64,000 bases of DNA from Zanthoxylum bungeanum. Its lineage: Eukaryota > Streptophyta > Magnoliopsida > Sapindales > Rutaceae. The position numbers were made by a program, and so were the translations under genes. The notes beneath the pieces are model-generated. The model saw nothing but the letters and a program-made list of their open reading frames with translations. It searched no databases and was not told the DNA's origin. Location of the stretch: the NCBI GenBank assembly GCA_019454045.1, contig SKCR01037628.1, positions 54,875 to 118,874 on the forward strand. The letters are read 5' to 3'. Shown here piece by piece: positions 9,431-21,847 of this stretch. Each line of letters opens with the position of its first letter. Within the stretch, counting starts at the first letter, position 1.

Positions 9431-10449
9431 TAAATGATATGATGTTATAACGGAGTTTGATGTTTTTTTTTTTTTTTTTGGGAGTAACAGATGTTAACGT
9501 TATTAAGTTGGCAGTTATATGTCTGTCCGTTTATGTGATCGTTGTTTGTTAATTTTGGTGCAAATTACATTGGCGGATCTACTTGTTCTGTATATCTTAG
9601 CGTGATAATCAAGATAATGTTTTGGGATTTGATCTCACCGGCACTGTATTTTCCACCGGAATTTTGAGAGGAATAGCAGATTCAATTATGTAGAATGTTT
9701 TAAATTATAAATTATACATTGAGGGAAGATTTTCTGGCGACGCCTGTCGCTTGTAGTGCGTTTTCATATACTAAGATTTTGCACGACGGTTTTCACAATA
9801 ATGCCCTTTTTTTTTAATTGCCTGATTAACCGTATTTACATTCTTGATTCAAAATAAATAAATAAATTCATTCAGATTTACGGCGAACAGTGATGTACGT
9901 GTGATATATGAAGTGATTTATGAGGCGGATGTTCCGAAATTTTTTAATTTTACAAATTTTTTCTTTGTTATTTTAAAATAAATAGATTTGGCCTCTTAAC
10001 GGCTTTAAATTTGGCCCTCCGCGAATTTATGCGAGAAAAAAGATTATGTACAGTATATGTATGTATTGTATCGATCTATATATGTTTGAATTATTTTTTG
10101 AATCATTTATTAATTTAGTAATTAAATTTGAGCCAAATTGAGTATAATATTTTCTTAAAATGGAAATTAAAATTCAGCATTCAAATAGTTAAAATTTGTG
10201 GTTAATGGAGTTGGAATTCAAAATATTGAACCAATAATTTTTTTAACTTTAAAAAATTTACACTACTTGCATTCGCACGAATATTCGTATGGTAGAAAGA
10301 TTATATGTTATATACATATTTATATGTATATGTATGTATTGTATCTATATAGATTTATTTTTTTGAATCATGTATTAATTTAGTAATTGAATTCTAGTTG
10401 CCCGAGGGGGCCTTTTGTACTTCACATCTTACATTTCTCAACTTACCTT
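9431..10449. other. AT-rich intergenic with a diverged direct repeat
   Basis: Follows the RCI2-type gene and presumably holds its 3' UTR. Two related segments, about 10045-10135 and 10318-10395, share TATGTATGTATTGTATC, then TTTTTTGAATCAT and TATTAATTTAGTAATT. They are about 265 bp apart, like remnants of a small non-coding repeat element. No gene was recognised. Confidence 0.5.
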
Positions 10450-10759
10450 TCGCTCTTTCTATGCCTTTTGACTGTTGTATGCTTATTTCTTTCTATGCCT
10501 TTTGACTGTTGTATGCTTATTTCTTCCTTTCAGTACTTAGAATAATTTCTTGAATTTCTTGAATAATTTCCGACCCTATGCCAATAAATAAATGGACTCG
10601 GTGGGACAAGGCCCTACCTTGAGCCGGTAAAATATTTAGCCACGAGGGAATGTTACCTCCCCGTGCAACCAAAGCATGGCCAGAGTGAGATGTTCCGACC
10701 CCATGCCAATAAATACACAGACTCGGTTGGACATAACTCAACCCCAAACCGGTAAAATA
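10450..10759. repeat. Two overlapping tandem duplications next to the retrotransposon cluster
   Basis: A ~37-bp unit (TTTCTATGCCTTTTGACTGT then TGTATGCTTATTTCT) is repeated twice at about 10456-10525. Beyond it a ~127-bp unit is duplicated: TCCGACCC(T/C)ATGCCAATAAAT, then ACTCGGT(G/T)GGACA, then CCGGTAAAATA, at about 10568-10632 and 10695-10758. Its right edge meets the truncated LTR of element G. The origin is unknown; the minus-strand frame over it has no recognisable domain. Confidence 0.6.
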
Positions 10760-11106
10760 AACCTTCTCTCTCTTTTATTTTCTTTTCTTTCTCACGGCAG
10801 TATGCTTTCTCAATATATTGCTTTGCATTCATCAATTCTCTTTATAATACATTTGCATCAAATCTCAGTAAAGCTTATCATTATGCTTTACATCAAATCT
10901 CAATAATATATTATAATACAGAAATGTGATTTGATGTTGTTTTACATCAAATCTTAATAATGAATGTTTAATTAATCTTGGAGAGAGAGAGAAAAACATG
11001 TTCAATTATACTATTAAAAGAAGTTTATAGAGTAAACTATTATAGAAGAGTGAGAGTGAGACCTTAACTCACTAATTTATAGTGTAATGGGCTCACCCAT
11101 TAAAAA
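10760..11106 (-). mobile_element. Left (3') LTR remnant of Copia G
   Basis: Aligns with 46149-46462 of the right LTR: ACCTTCTCTCT, then TATGCTTTCTCAATAT, CATTTGCATCAAATCTCA, ACATCAAATCTTAATAATGA and GTGTAATG(A/G)(T/G)CTCACCCAT. The part equal to 45949-46148 of the right copy is missing. The alignment breaks off at about 11106, where the Tat-like fragment starts. Only the last ~19 bp of the LTR (AATAAAATATTCTAACA) reappear at 14263-14281. Confidence 0.75.
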
Positions 11107-12704
11107 ATGCATTGCATAACTTTGATAGGATTGTTCAAAGTCACACACTGCACAAGTCCCATCAAAGTGGGGGCGACTGTAGGCATTGTATTTTTGCATG
11201 TGAAACCCGATGATGTGTCTCATTTGGAGGCACTACCTTTTGAGTCACGGAAGCCGCGGAAACGGATATCGGAAGGGGAAATTCAGAATAAACAAGGTTC
11301 ACTGTTTTCGTTCGTGCTGCGTTCATGTATACGTTCGAACGCCAAACAGATTGCGGGCGTTCGTGTCGCGTTCGAGGAAGCGTTCGAACGGTGTCGGTAA
11401 TTCTGGTTTTGCTGCTAGCCTCAACCCAAGCCCAATTAGCCCACCAAGCCCATAGACACATCCTAATTAAATCAAATATTAATTAAATTAAAAGTCAATT
11501 AAATAAAATATTTAAACCATTTACCAATTAAATAAAACATAAAATATAATCATACCTAATCTAAACCAATCAAATATAATCATACCAAGTTAAAATCAAT
11601 CAACCAATATATTATTCCCAAACTTAAAATATTGTATGCCTAATCAACATAAACTAAATATTCAACCTTCCCTATCTAGCCAAGATTTGTCCCCCCTCAA
11701 TCTTTGACTTCCCTTATCCAACACCAAATCAAATCCCTTTCTTTGTCAAGCCTAACCCTTTGCCTATAAAAAGAACCATTCACCAACCTTCTCAACCCTA
11801 GCTAGCTCATACACATAAGATACACACAACTTACACAAATCACAAGAGAAAAGAAAATAACCCCAAGCCTTCACATTAAAAGCACCATCACAACACACCA
11901 AGAGCCCTAGCCACTCAAGAAAATAACAAGAAAGAGTTCTCTTCATCCTCACTCTCCCATTGCCGAAATCATACCTTAATATAGCAGCCCCTTTAACACT
12001 AAAACAGTAGCAAAATCACGCCCAAACCACCCCCTATACAGCAGCAAAATACACTTAAAACATCCCCTAAAAACCTTAAAAACAGTAACATAAAATTGCA
12101 TTCATAATCCTTAAAAGACTCACACAAGACTACACTAAAAACCCACACAAAAACTTGGAACAGTCCGTTGAAACGTCAAAACAGGTGACCTGAACAGCGA
12201 GCAGTAAAACATAGGCCGAACAGTAGCAAATCGGAGTCAAAGGCAGCAGCAAAAGACGGAGAACGACGACTCCAAACAGTGAGACAACGAACGAGAACAG
12301 TGAACTAGTGAACCGAAAGAGTTACGGAGCATCCACCCTTCCGAAGACCGTGTGCCGTACATCCGAGAGGTGATTTAAAAGGTTATACCTGAGGGTACTT
12401 TTCACACTCATCTTTATTTGATTTTTGTTATTTATTTTGATCGTATTTTACTTATTTGTTAAATCTCGTTTGTGTATGATGTGTGTTGTGGGTACTGGAT
12501 GAATGAGAGATGTGTCAACTCTCGCGGTATATCGGATGGAAACCCGGACATAAATTTCATAGCCGATTCCGAATGGACGGTAATATGATCTGTACTCGGG
12601 ACACAACTCCACGTACCGCTTGAGTAAACGGCACCCTCTTTTGTTTTGTGTTGCTTTTGTTTATTTAGTTTTCGTCACTTGAATTCTGTATGTTGTTTAT
12701 TTAT

Positions 12705-13190
12705 GCATGATTCAATCGAGCGCATGGGCTTAGTAAGTGGAATGAAAGATCCCCTATGGGGAGGGGCTAAAGCCCTTTACCACGATGCTTTGCCGCGCCG
12801 GTTGATGTGTGTTCGGTTGGATGCAAGATACGTTCAATCGGGCATACTTAGTTTGATATGATTGTCTTTATCTTTTTAGCATGGTTCAATCAAGCGCATG
12901 GGCTTAGTGAGTTAGTCCAAAGGTCCTCTATTTGAGAGATGAAGAGCCTAAAAGGCCACCTTTGTGACACTACTTCGCCGCGCTGGACGAAGTGTGTTTG
13001 GGTTGAATGTACGTTCAATTGGGCATACAAAGTCCTACACTTTTATTGTCTTTATTTCTTGTGTTGTGATGCGATCGAGCGCATGGGCTTAGTGAGTTAG
13101 TCTAAAGGTCCTCTCTTTGAGAGACCAAGAGCCCCAAAAGGCCACCTTTACGGCAGTACTTCGCCGCGCCCCTTTATTTTGTTGTTTATG
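12705..13190 (+). repeat. Three tandem ~175-190-bp units
   Basis: Units start near 12705, 12879 and 13067 with ATCGAGCGCATGGGCTTAGT (slightly varied). They share AAGGTCCTCT, GAGAGA, CC-AAAAGGCCACCTTT and the CTTCGCCGCGC block. The first unit is the most diverged; the third is cut short after GCCGCGCC. The array lies within the Tat-like LTR. Confidence 0.8.
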
Positions 13191-13225
13191 TATCGCGTCC
13201 CATTTCATGCATCAGGTCTGTTCCC

Positions 13226-13495
13226 GTTCGAACGCGTTTACGAACGCAACTCGAACACGTATGCATTTTGCCTTATCATGCATCAGGTCTCATTTCTGTT
13301 CGAACGCGTTAACAAACGCCATACGAACGTGAGCATTCTGTTTCATTTCCGTTCGAACGCGTTAACAAACGTCATACGAACGTGAGCATTCTGTTTCATT
13401 TCCGTTCGAACGCGTTATCAAACGCCATACGAACGCAAACCTTCTTTTTACCGTTCGAACGCGTTTACGAACGCTCCACGAACGCGAACACACTG
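13226..13495 (+). repeat. GTTCGAACGCG minisatellite, five units
   Basis: GTTCGAACGCGTT recurs at 13226, 13298, 13351, 13404 and 13453, with spacings of 72, 53, 53 and 49 bp. Each unit also has an ACGAACG word about 25 bp later. Units 3 and 4 are nearly identical, with GTGAGCATTCTGTTTCATTT between. Isolated copies of the core also occur at 11330 and 11379. It is CpG-rich against an AT-rich background. Confidence 0.85.
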
Positions 13496-14281
13496 AACTG
13501 AGACATATTCATCACATGCCATGTATAATTGTTTCTTAGGTGATTTTTTATGGAACCACACATAGTCATTCTTATCTTTGTGCACATAATAATGAAAAGC
13601 ATGTTTATTCCATTAGTTGCGTCATTTGCCTTAGTCTTGATTTAACGCATTACGATTCATATACCTATGCCATGATGACTTTGGAGTATTATTTCTTGTG
13701 ATATATCGGATGGAAACCCAGACATAAATTCCGTAGCCGATTTCGAATGGACGGTAATGCGGTCTGTACTTGGGATACAATTCCACGTATCACTTGGAAA
13801 AGTGCTCACATGTATGCTTGTGCGGTTATTATGTATGCTTGTGTTTTTTTTCATGAATATGATATGCTGAATGAAGTTGTATGTTCGTTGTTACTTTGAA
13901 GTATTTTTCAGGCATGTGTTCTTAGATGTGAGATATATGTGAAATGTATGTATAAGTTTTATTTTGTACCTGTGAATTTAGAAGCATGATACTCTTGGAA
14001 ATAAGTGCTACTTAAGCCTGATTAAATTATTACATAAATCATGTCATTACAAGTGGCATAAGTAAGGGACCATTCTGAACCCAACGGTTTGAGGTCTTCC
14101 CTTGCGAGGGGTGAGTGCGGCCTTAAATCTCATTTTCCCGGTTCACACCGGGTGGCGACTCCATTATTCTCCGGTTTAGTCCCCCGTGGCTACTCCATAC
14201 TCCCGACCGGGCCGCGAGCCCGGGACAGCATGCGTCGCCTAGATTTCTGTGTTCCCACAATTAGAATAAAATATTCTAACA

Positions 14282-14943
14282 TTCTACACTTGGGCGATAT
14301 CATTTGTGAATGTTTTAATGCTAAGAATACTTTATGGATCCAATATTGGTTCAGAAATACCTCTAGTATATCATCTCGTTCAATAAGATCATAGATATAG
14401 AATGTGATAGAGCATTTCGTACCTACATTATAATGATCACGTTTATCAAATAACTTTATCAACATGAATAAGATGTGATAGAGCAGTAAGATACAATAAC
14501 ACTCACTTTATGATCTAAAATTCATATGTTATTGTCTTTTATCGGTCACCAATTTCTCTACTTTATATAGCCCAGACACGCATGAGAAATAAAGGCTTAA
14601 ATAATAAGCATGTATGTTTTTTATTTCTTTATTATCTCGAGATAAACTTTATGTGTCACAAGACATACCAAGAAAGCTTCTTAACTTTATGCCCCAAGCC
14701 AATGCTTATGATTGACACCCATCATAAGACTTTACACAATGATATATCAAGTAATAAACATCAATAACTTCCAATAAAGATGCACCTTTATAGATAATCA
14801 TTGCAGAATATACAAAATACATATACAAACGTACAAACAAAATAACATAGAGCAATGATACCTCCCACTAACTTAGGGTATCAAAAGACTTAACAGCACT
14901 GATACAAGCAACATGCTTTGCATATATAACGGGTCGAAGATCT
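14282..14943 (-). pseudogene. 3' end of Copia G: polypurine tract, 3' UTR and last RNase H codons
   Basis: On the minus strand, codons at 14943-14870 continue the RNase H C-terminus that was cut by LTR A. The pre-insertion TKDL is followed by PVIYAKHVACISAVKSFDTL and a stop, matching the usual Copia tail (TKGL-P-VF-EH-A-MG). The A TSD GATCT supplies the joining codon. Then come about 570 bp of AT-rich 3' UTR and the polypurine tract at 14282-14296 next to the LTR. Confidence 0.8.
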
Positions 14944-17362
14944 TGATGGAGTTGGTGCTTGGAGTGCCAATCCGAATTGTATATTTTATTATTTATTAAT
15001 AAAATAACTACATTTTTTATTTCATACCTAATTAATTGTATTGTCATTATGCATATTAGATTGATGTATAGATATGCTAAGAATGACATCGACCTTATAA
15101 TAGTCTTGACACTAGGTGTAAACTATTCTTAAAGTAAATATTCATAGTCGTTGGTTTTGGAATACGGTCAAATTCCTATAACCTAAAAGACTAGCACATG
15201 TCATATATTGAAATTGGAGTTTCAATGGTTTAACCCTATGTACCATGAGTTTAGGAAACTCGTATAGACATGTGGGTATTTGTTGAAGCGAATATTGAAT
15301 GACTCATAGGTGATTCCTAATAGTTGGAAGTACACACCATCGTCAATAGGAATCTCCTCGAGTCAAGTAGCATATGTAATCCCTTGACTATAGGATATCA
15401 TTGATTTTGTGTGAGATCCTCTACACTTTGATGCCATGTATGTCAGAAATCTTTCATGATCTGACCTCTTGATGTTCGTTGGATGTGGACCGATGCACTC
15501 AGTAATCAAGTGCGAAGCAAGATAGGATCCGTCGACCCGTATGTGTACCATAAGAGGTTTAGGTATCCATGTTAGTAAAGTCACGATTCTTAAATATTTG
15601 GCCAAAGTCGATCACCTAGGGTGGATCGCATCAGTTATGAAGAATCGTGGACATGTCGATATGAGATGTGTGCCTCGGAAACTTGACGGTGTATTCTATG
15701 TTTCCTAAGCACAACTCGGATAGCCTACGACGGAGGGATTGTTAAACATATATGATGATCTCGACTTGTATAGTTTAGAAAGGTCGTTCGTGTTCTTCGC
15801 GAATTCGGAGGTGGCCGAATTACGTACATATTAGCTAGGCTTATATGACGAACGTGTCTGAACTTAGAGAGTCCCAATATGAAGTGTACTCGTTGAGCAC
15901 TTGGGTAGCCGATTATTTTTTATAAAAGATAATATTTGATATTATAATTAGCAACTAAGATAATAAAGTGTTATTGGATTATATTGATTATTTACTTTGA
16001 CCTAATTGGATTAATTGGATTAATTCAATAATTACACAAGAGCTTAATTGTAAAATCATAATTATCTCTACCATTTCAGGATATTATGGTAATTGTAAGT
16101 ATGTAATAATAGGTGGTTTTGGCTTGATTTAATTGGATTAAATCAAGGTGGCAAACATTTAACTAATCAATTTCCTAATCATTAGCTTGATTTAATTGGA
16201 TTAAATTAAAGTGGGAGACAATGGAGATTAGTCACACCTAATTATACATATTTGGACAAATTAGATTAAGCCCACTTAAAAGTTGATTACAACTTTTATT
16301 AATTAAAAATTGTCTAAGTTTTGCTATAAATAGCAAGCTTTAGGAAGATTTTAATTACAAGTACAAATACAAGCAAATTCTTATAGAAATTAGCCTAAGT
16401 TAGAGAAGTGTTTAGAGAAGCTTGTGAGGTCTCTACAACATTTCATCTAGGAGAAATCAAGATTGGATCTTGAAGTGAAGCTTGCTAGCATTGGAAATCA
16501 AGGTTGGATCTTGAAGTTAAGCTTGCACACCTTGAAGGTTCTCCAACCATTTCAACAAAGGAGAAGTAGATTGAATCTTGTATCAAGCTTACTAAGTTAA
16601 TGTTTGATCTCCTAAACTATGTTCTTTTATGTATTAGATGCATGATTACATAGCTTAATGTTGACATAAGGCTAATAAATTGTGTTAGGATGCTTTGGAA
16701 ATATAAACAGAATATGCTTGTAATTGGGTCAAAATATTTTTGTTAGACATAAACATAATTTAGAGTTTGGAACTCTTGATTAAAGCTTAGAGCTATGGCT
16801 ACCATTCTAGAATTACTTGACCACCTTTGGGTGACCTAGAATTGTTCACGATACATTTCTTATGGGGATTCTAATTTGGTTCGTGTATTTGATTCAAAAT
16901 TTACGCAAATGCGTATTTAGAATAAATTTATGTTTTTGTAAAAATATTTGATATTCTGAAAAACTTGATTTTTATTCTATAACATGTGTTGATGTTGGTT
17001 TTGATATTAAAAATTAATTTTGGGTGTTTTTGAAGTGTTTAGGGAGAGTTGGAAGATATTAGGGTAAAATACCCTAATACATTCAGCTCACTCGAAAGTG
17101 AGCTGAAGAAAGAAAGAAATGAAAACAAAAAAAAACAAAAAAAATGTACGCTCGTATGTGCTACGCGCATTGATTTTGTTTTCTGTGGTTCTTAAGCTTT
17201 CGGACTCCGATTCAGCCCCGTTTTTTTTCTACACTCGTAATGGAATATAGTATTTCATTAAATAATTTAAAATTATACCCATGCTTGATATCCAAGGGTT
17301 AGACCCATTTCCGCTGCACGGGGCACCGATCTGATCCTAAGGGTTCCACAACTGTCCCAACA
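14944..17362 (+). mobile_element. Solo LTR 'A' (~2.4 kb), TSD GATCT
   Basis: Begins TGATGGAGTTGG (mutated from TGTTGG) and ends GTCCCAACA. It is flanked by GATCT at 14939-14943 and 17363-17367. It interrupts the RNase H frame of element G, whose protein reads straight across if A and one TSD are removed. A TATA box in GCTATAAATAGC lies at about 16323-16334. There is no internal region, so it is a solo LTR. It is the same family as B and C, and its first ~50 bp resemble the LTR start of element F (GTTGGTGCT, GCCAATCCG). Confidence 0.93.
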
Positions 17363-18879
17363 GATCTTTGGTCAAATGATCAACAATCATATCATTTGTA
17401 CCGACATGCTCTTCAATAATGTCACATTTCTTAATTAGCTTATTTATTGTCAAGTATTTGACCTCTATATGCTTTGACCTAATGATATTCTTATTATTTT
17501 TCACAAATAATATAGCTGAAAGATTATTACAACACAACTTTATAGGTCTAAAAATGGAGTCAACAATTGACATTTCTATAATGAAATTTTTAGCCAAACA
17601 ACTTGTGACGCTACACCAAAAAACATGCTACAAACTTAGCCTACATTGTGGAAGAAGTTACTAATGTCTCATTCACACTTTTCCAAGTTTTAGTTCCACA
17701 TGCTAGCATAAACACATATCATGAGGTAGATTTTCTATCATCTGAACTACCAGCAAAGTCAGAGTCTGTATACCCTACTAGTTCAAGATTCTTAACCTTT
17801 CTATATGTCAATATGTAATCTTTAGTCCCCTTAAGATATCGAAAAACTCTATTGGTAGCAGTCTAATGTTCTTTTCCAGGATTAGATAAAAATCTTCCGA
17901 GTACACCAAATACAAATGTAATGTCAGGTCAAAAGCATATGCATACATCAAGCTTCTTACTGCACTAGCATATGACACTGCCTTCATGAATTCTCTCTCA
18001 ATTTCATTCTCATGTAACTGTGTCAGGCTCAATTTATCACTTTTAGCAATTGACATATCCCAAAATTTACAATTATGCATACTGAAGGCATACCGAATCT
18101 CTTCAGTATTCGTTTAATGTATTCATTCTGAAAGAGACCTAATACCTTTCGAGTTTTATCTGCGTGGATTTCAATAACCAGAATAAAAGATGCTTCTCCA
18201 TGATCTTTCAAATCAAAATGCCTAGACAATGACTGATTTGCCTCATACATCATTCCTAGATCGTTACATGCAATGAAAATATCATCAACATAATGCATGA
18301 GAAAAATAAATTTTCTCCCACTGATCTTGATATTTATGCATCTATCAACCTTAATTTCCACAAAGCCTAAAGAGGAGATTACATTGTCAAACACGAGATA
18401 CCACTGTCGAGAGGCTTGTTTCAAATCATAGATAGACTTTTTAAGTCTACAAACAAGATGATTTTCACCATCTTTCTGGAATCCTTCAAGTTGTACAATA
18501 TAGACCTCTTCGCTTAATTCTTCATTTATGAATGAGGTCTTAGCATCCATCTAGTGTAACTCTAAATCATAACAAGCTACTAGTGCCATGATTACTTCAA
18601 ATGTATCTTTAAAAGATATAGGAGAAAAGTTTCAGTGTAATCAATTCCTCTCTCTGAGTAAATCCCTTGGCAACTAATCTTACTTTAAACCTTTCAATAT
18701 TCCCTTTGGAGTCTTTTTTGGTCTTATATACCTATTTCCAGCCAATAGTTCTACAATATTCAGGTAATTCAACAAGCTCCCATACACCATCATATCTCAT
18801 AGATTGCATTTCATCCCTCATTGTATTCCACCATGGATCAGATTGATAACTAGAAAAAGCTTATTCAAAAAATTATTGA
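17363..18879 (-). pseudogene. Copia G reverse transcriptase and RNase H
   Basis: Minus strand from 18879. A Copia reverse transcriptase N-terminus (DPWWNTMRDEMQSM, WELVELPEY) leads into the frame at 18550-18029: MDAKTSFINEELSEEVYI, SIYDLKQASRQWY, then the catalytic YVDD in MHYVDDIFIACND near 18290. A frame change near 18050 leads to the connection region (18080-17808), and the RNase H lies at 17597-17363 (KLCCNNLSAILFVKNNKNII, RSKHIEVKYL, DHLTKDL). At least three frame breaks make it inactive. The left edge is cut by LTR A and the right edge by LTR B. Confidence 0.88.
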
Positions 18880-20995
18880 TGTTGGAGTTGGTACTTGGAG
18901 CGCTAATTCGAATAATGTATTGTACATTATATTTTATTAGTTATTAATAAAATAACTATTTTTTTCATTTGAACCTTGTTAATGATAATTATTATGTCAT
19001 AATTCATATTAGATTGATATATAAATATGTTAATAATGACATTGACCTTAGAATAATCATGTAGTAATACTAGACACTGGGTGGTCTGACATTGGGATAT
19101 TATTATTATTATAAACTATTCTTAAAGTAAATATTATTAATCGGTGGTTTTGGAATACGATCGAATTCCTATAACCTATAAGACTAGCACATGTCGTATA
19201 TTGGAATTGGAGTTCCAATGGTTTAACCCGATGTACCATGAGCAAGGGAAGCTCATATAGACATGTGGGTATTTGTTGGAGCAAATACTAAATGACTCAC
19301 AAGTGATTCCTAATAGTTGGAAATATACACTACCGTCAATATGAATCTCCTCGAGTCGAGTAACATATGTAATCCTTTGACTATAGGATAATATTGATTT
19401 TGTGTGTGATCTTTCACACTTTGATGCCATATATGTCAAAGATCTTTCATGGTCTGACCGCTAGATGTTCGTTGGGTGTGGACCGATACACTCGTTAGCC
19501 AAGTTCGTGTCAAGATATGATCCGTCGGCCCGTATGTGTACCATAAAAGGGTTTAAGTATCCATGTATGTAAGTCATGATTTTTAAGACTTTGGACAAAA
19601 CCGATCACCTAGGGTGGATCGCATATATCAGAAATGATGTTCTGATTAGTTGTAAAGAATCGTAGACATGTCGACATGAGATGTGTGTCTCAGAAACTTA
19701 ACGGTGTAATCTATGTTTCATAAGCACAACTCAGATAGCCTACGATGGAGGGATAGTTAAACATATGTGATGACCTCGACCTGTATAATTCAAAAAATTC
19801 ATTTATGTTTTTCGCGAATTCGAATGTGACCGAATTGCGTACATATAAGCTAGGCTTATACAACGAACGTGTCTGAACTTAGAGAGTCCCACAATATGAA
19901 GTGTACTCGTTAAACACTTGGATAACCGATAATTTTTTATAATAAATAATATGTGATATTATAATTAACAACTAAAATAATTAAGTGTTATTGGATAACA
20001 TTAATTATTTACCTTGACCCATTTGGATTAATCCAAAATCACACAAGGGCTTTGTTATAATTTCATAAATATATGTACCATTGGAGGATATTTTGGTAAT
20101 TACAAATATGTAATAATAGGTGTATTTGGCTTGATTTAATTGGATTAAATCAAAGTGGTAGACATACAACTAATCTATTAATTAAACTTTGTCTTGATTT
20201 ATTTAGATTAAATCAAAGTGGTAGACAAATGTCATTAGTCACACCTAATTATACATATTTGGACAAATTGGATTAAGCCTACATAAAAGTTGATTATAAC
20301 TTTTATTAATTAAAAATTGCATAAGTTTTGCTATAAAAGGCAAGCTTGAGCAAGTTTTTAATCAAACTGGAGCTTAAGAAAGTTAAGCTTGAGAAAACTA
20401 AAACAATCAAGAATTAAATATATTAGCCTAAGTAAAAGAAGTATTTAGAGAAGCTTTGTAATTTCTCTACAATATTTCAACAAGGATAAGAAGATTGGAT
20501 CTTTGAACCAAGCTTGCTAGCTTTGGGAATTCTCTACGATAACAAGCAGAAGAAGATTGGATTTTGGAACCAAGCTTGCTAGCTTTGAAAGTTCTCCATA
20601 ATATTTCAACAATAAAAAGAAGATTGGATCTTAGAATCAAGCTTGCTAGGTAAGTTTGATCTTCTCCAAAGCTATGTTTTCATTAGTGAATTATCATTAA
20701 TGAGACACATAGTGATGAATTATGTATTGGATATATAATAACATAGATTTATGTAGAAATTAGACTATTTAATTATGTACAGATGCTTTGGAAGCATAAA
20801 CACAATATGCTTGTAATTGGATCAAATATGTTCATGTTGGTCATTGAACATAAAATTAGAGTTCAGAACTCTAGATGAAAGCTTAGAGCTATGACTACCA
20901 TTCTAGAATCACTTGACCACCTTTGAGTGACCTAGAATTGTTCATGAGCCATTTCATTGTGGATTCTATTTTGGTTTGTATTTTGATTCAAAGAA

Positions 20996-20996
20996 A

Positions 20997-21034
<38 letters not shown>

Positions 21035-21036
21035 TT
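20996..21036. repeat. (AT)n(GT)n microsatellite in LTR B
   Basis: An ATATATATAT run followed by about 13 GT units. LTR A lacks it at the matching place; LTR C has a longer (AT)n at 21805-21847. Confidence 0.9.
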
Positions 21037-21804
21037 GTTGTATAACATGTTTTGAAGTTGGTTTTGATGTTAAAATTAGACTTTTAGGTGTACTTAAGTG
21101 TTTGGAGAAAATTGAAAGTGTTTAGAATTGAATTAAATGCAAAAATACTCTCTGCCAATATTTTTCACAGGGCAGCATCGCGACACTGATATCTAGCATT
21201 GTGAAACTCAAACCCTTGGGCATCGCGATGCCGAGCATTTGCAGATTGGGCATTGCAACTCACAAGCTTGCGCGTCACGACGCATCGAGAGTGTTGGAGC
21301 AGTTATGGAACCCCAGGGTCGGATCGGTGTCCCGTGTAGAAAAAGCGGGTCTAACCCAAGGATATCAAGGATAAGTGTATTTTAAAATATTTTAATAAAA
21401 ACTACATTCTGATACGAGTCCATAGGAAAAAACAAGGACCAAATCAGAGTCCGGAAACTCCAAAACGGAGAAAATGAAGTTTTCGTGTTCATCAGCCCTC
21501 AGAATCGTGACGCAGACTCTTGGGAGTCGAGACACTCCAAAGTGCGAGAGCAACTCGAGAGCTGAACGTCTCAATGTCGCGACGTGGAAGAGTGGGATTC
21601 ACGACGCTGCTAGGTCTGATGCTTAGTGTCGTGACGCTGGAAGGTCAGTGTCGCGACGCTCCCCTGGGCAGTGAGTATTTTCAACCTCAAACCAATCCTA
21701 AACACTTCCATTTTTCTCCTATCAATTCAATATACCTTAAAATCAATGTTAACATCAAAACCAATCACAACACATGTTATACAACTAACATACATGTATT
21801 CTAA

Positions 21805-21815
21805 ATATATATATA

Positions 21816-21847
<32 letters not shown>
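21805..21847. repeat. (AT)n microsatellite in LTR C
   Basis: Over 20 AT units with one phase break, in the same relative LTR position as the microsatellite at 20996-21036 in LTR B. Confidence 0.9.

Larger units (their letters stand above)
12513..13805 (+). repeat. ~110-bp direct repeat pair inside the Tat-like LTR
   Basis: ATATCGGATGGAAACCC(G/A) followed by GACATAAATT, AGCCGATT, CGAATGGACGGTAAT and GTCTGTACT-GGGA occurs at about 12525-12625 and again at 13700-13800, about 1.18 kb apart. The copies bracket the two tandem arrays described separately. Confidence 0.8.
11107..14262 (+). mobile_element. Tat-like LTR fragment with PPT on one side and PBS-like site on the other
   Basis: A plus-oriented block interrupting G's left LTR. 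A G-rich tract, AAAGTGGGGGCGAC (11164-11177), lies directly before TGTAGGCATTG (11178). A TATA box, CTATAAAAAG, is at 11764-11773, followed by AC-rich leader-like sequence. GGTTCACA ends at 14147. TGGCGACTCC at 14153-14162 looks like the primer-binding region of Tat/Ogre-type Gypsy elements. If the ends are right, the LTR is 11178-14147 (~2.97 kb) with ~70 bp of internal sequence on its left and ~110 bp on its right. No protein domain is present. The family assignment is tentative and I found no TSD. Confidence 0.5.

Noticed and set aside
13226..13495. CRISPR-like regularly spaced repeat
   Set aside because: Spacers are themselves repeated, the setting is a plant LTR, and no cas genes exist; it is a minisatellite.
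17419..17664. 81-codon plus-strand frame
   Set aside because: Antisense shadow of the Copia G RNase H.
14944..21291. A and B as the two LTRs of one element with pol at 17.4-18.9 kb between them
   Set aside because: Each has its own TSD, the pol is on the opposite strand to their TATA boxes, and the RNase H and reverse transcriptase readings continue on the far sides of A and B. They are two separate solo LTRs inside the host coding region.
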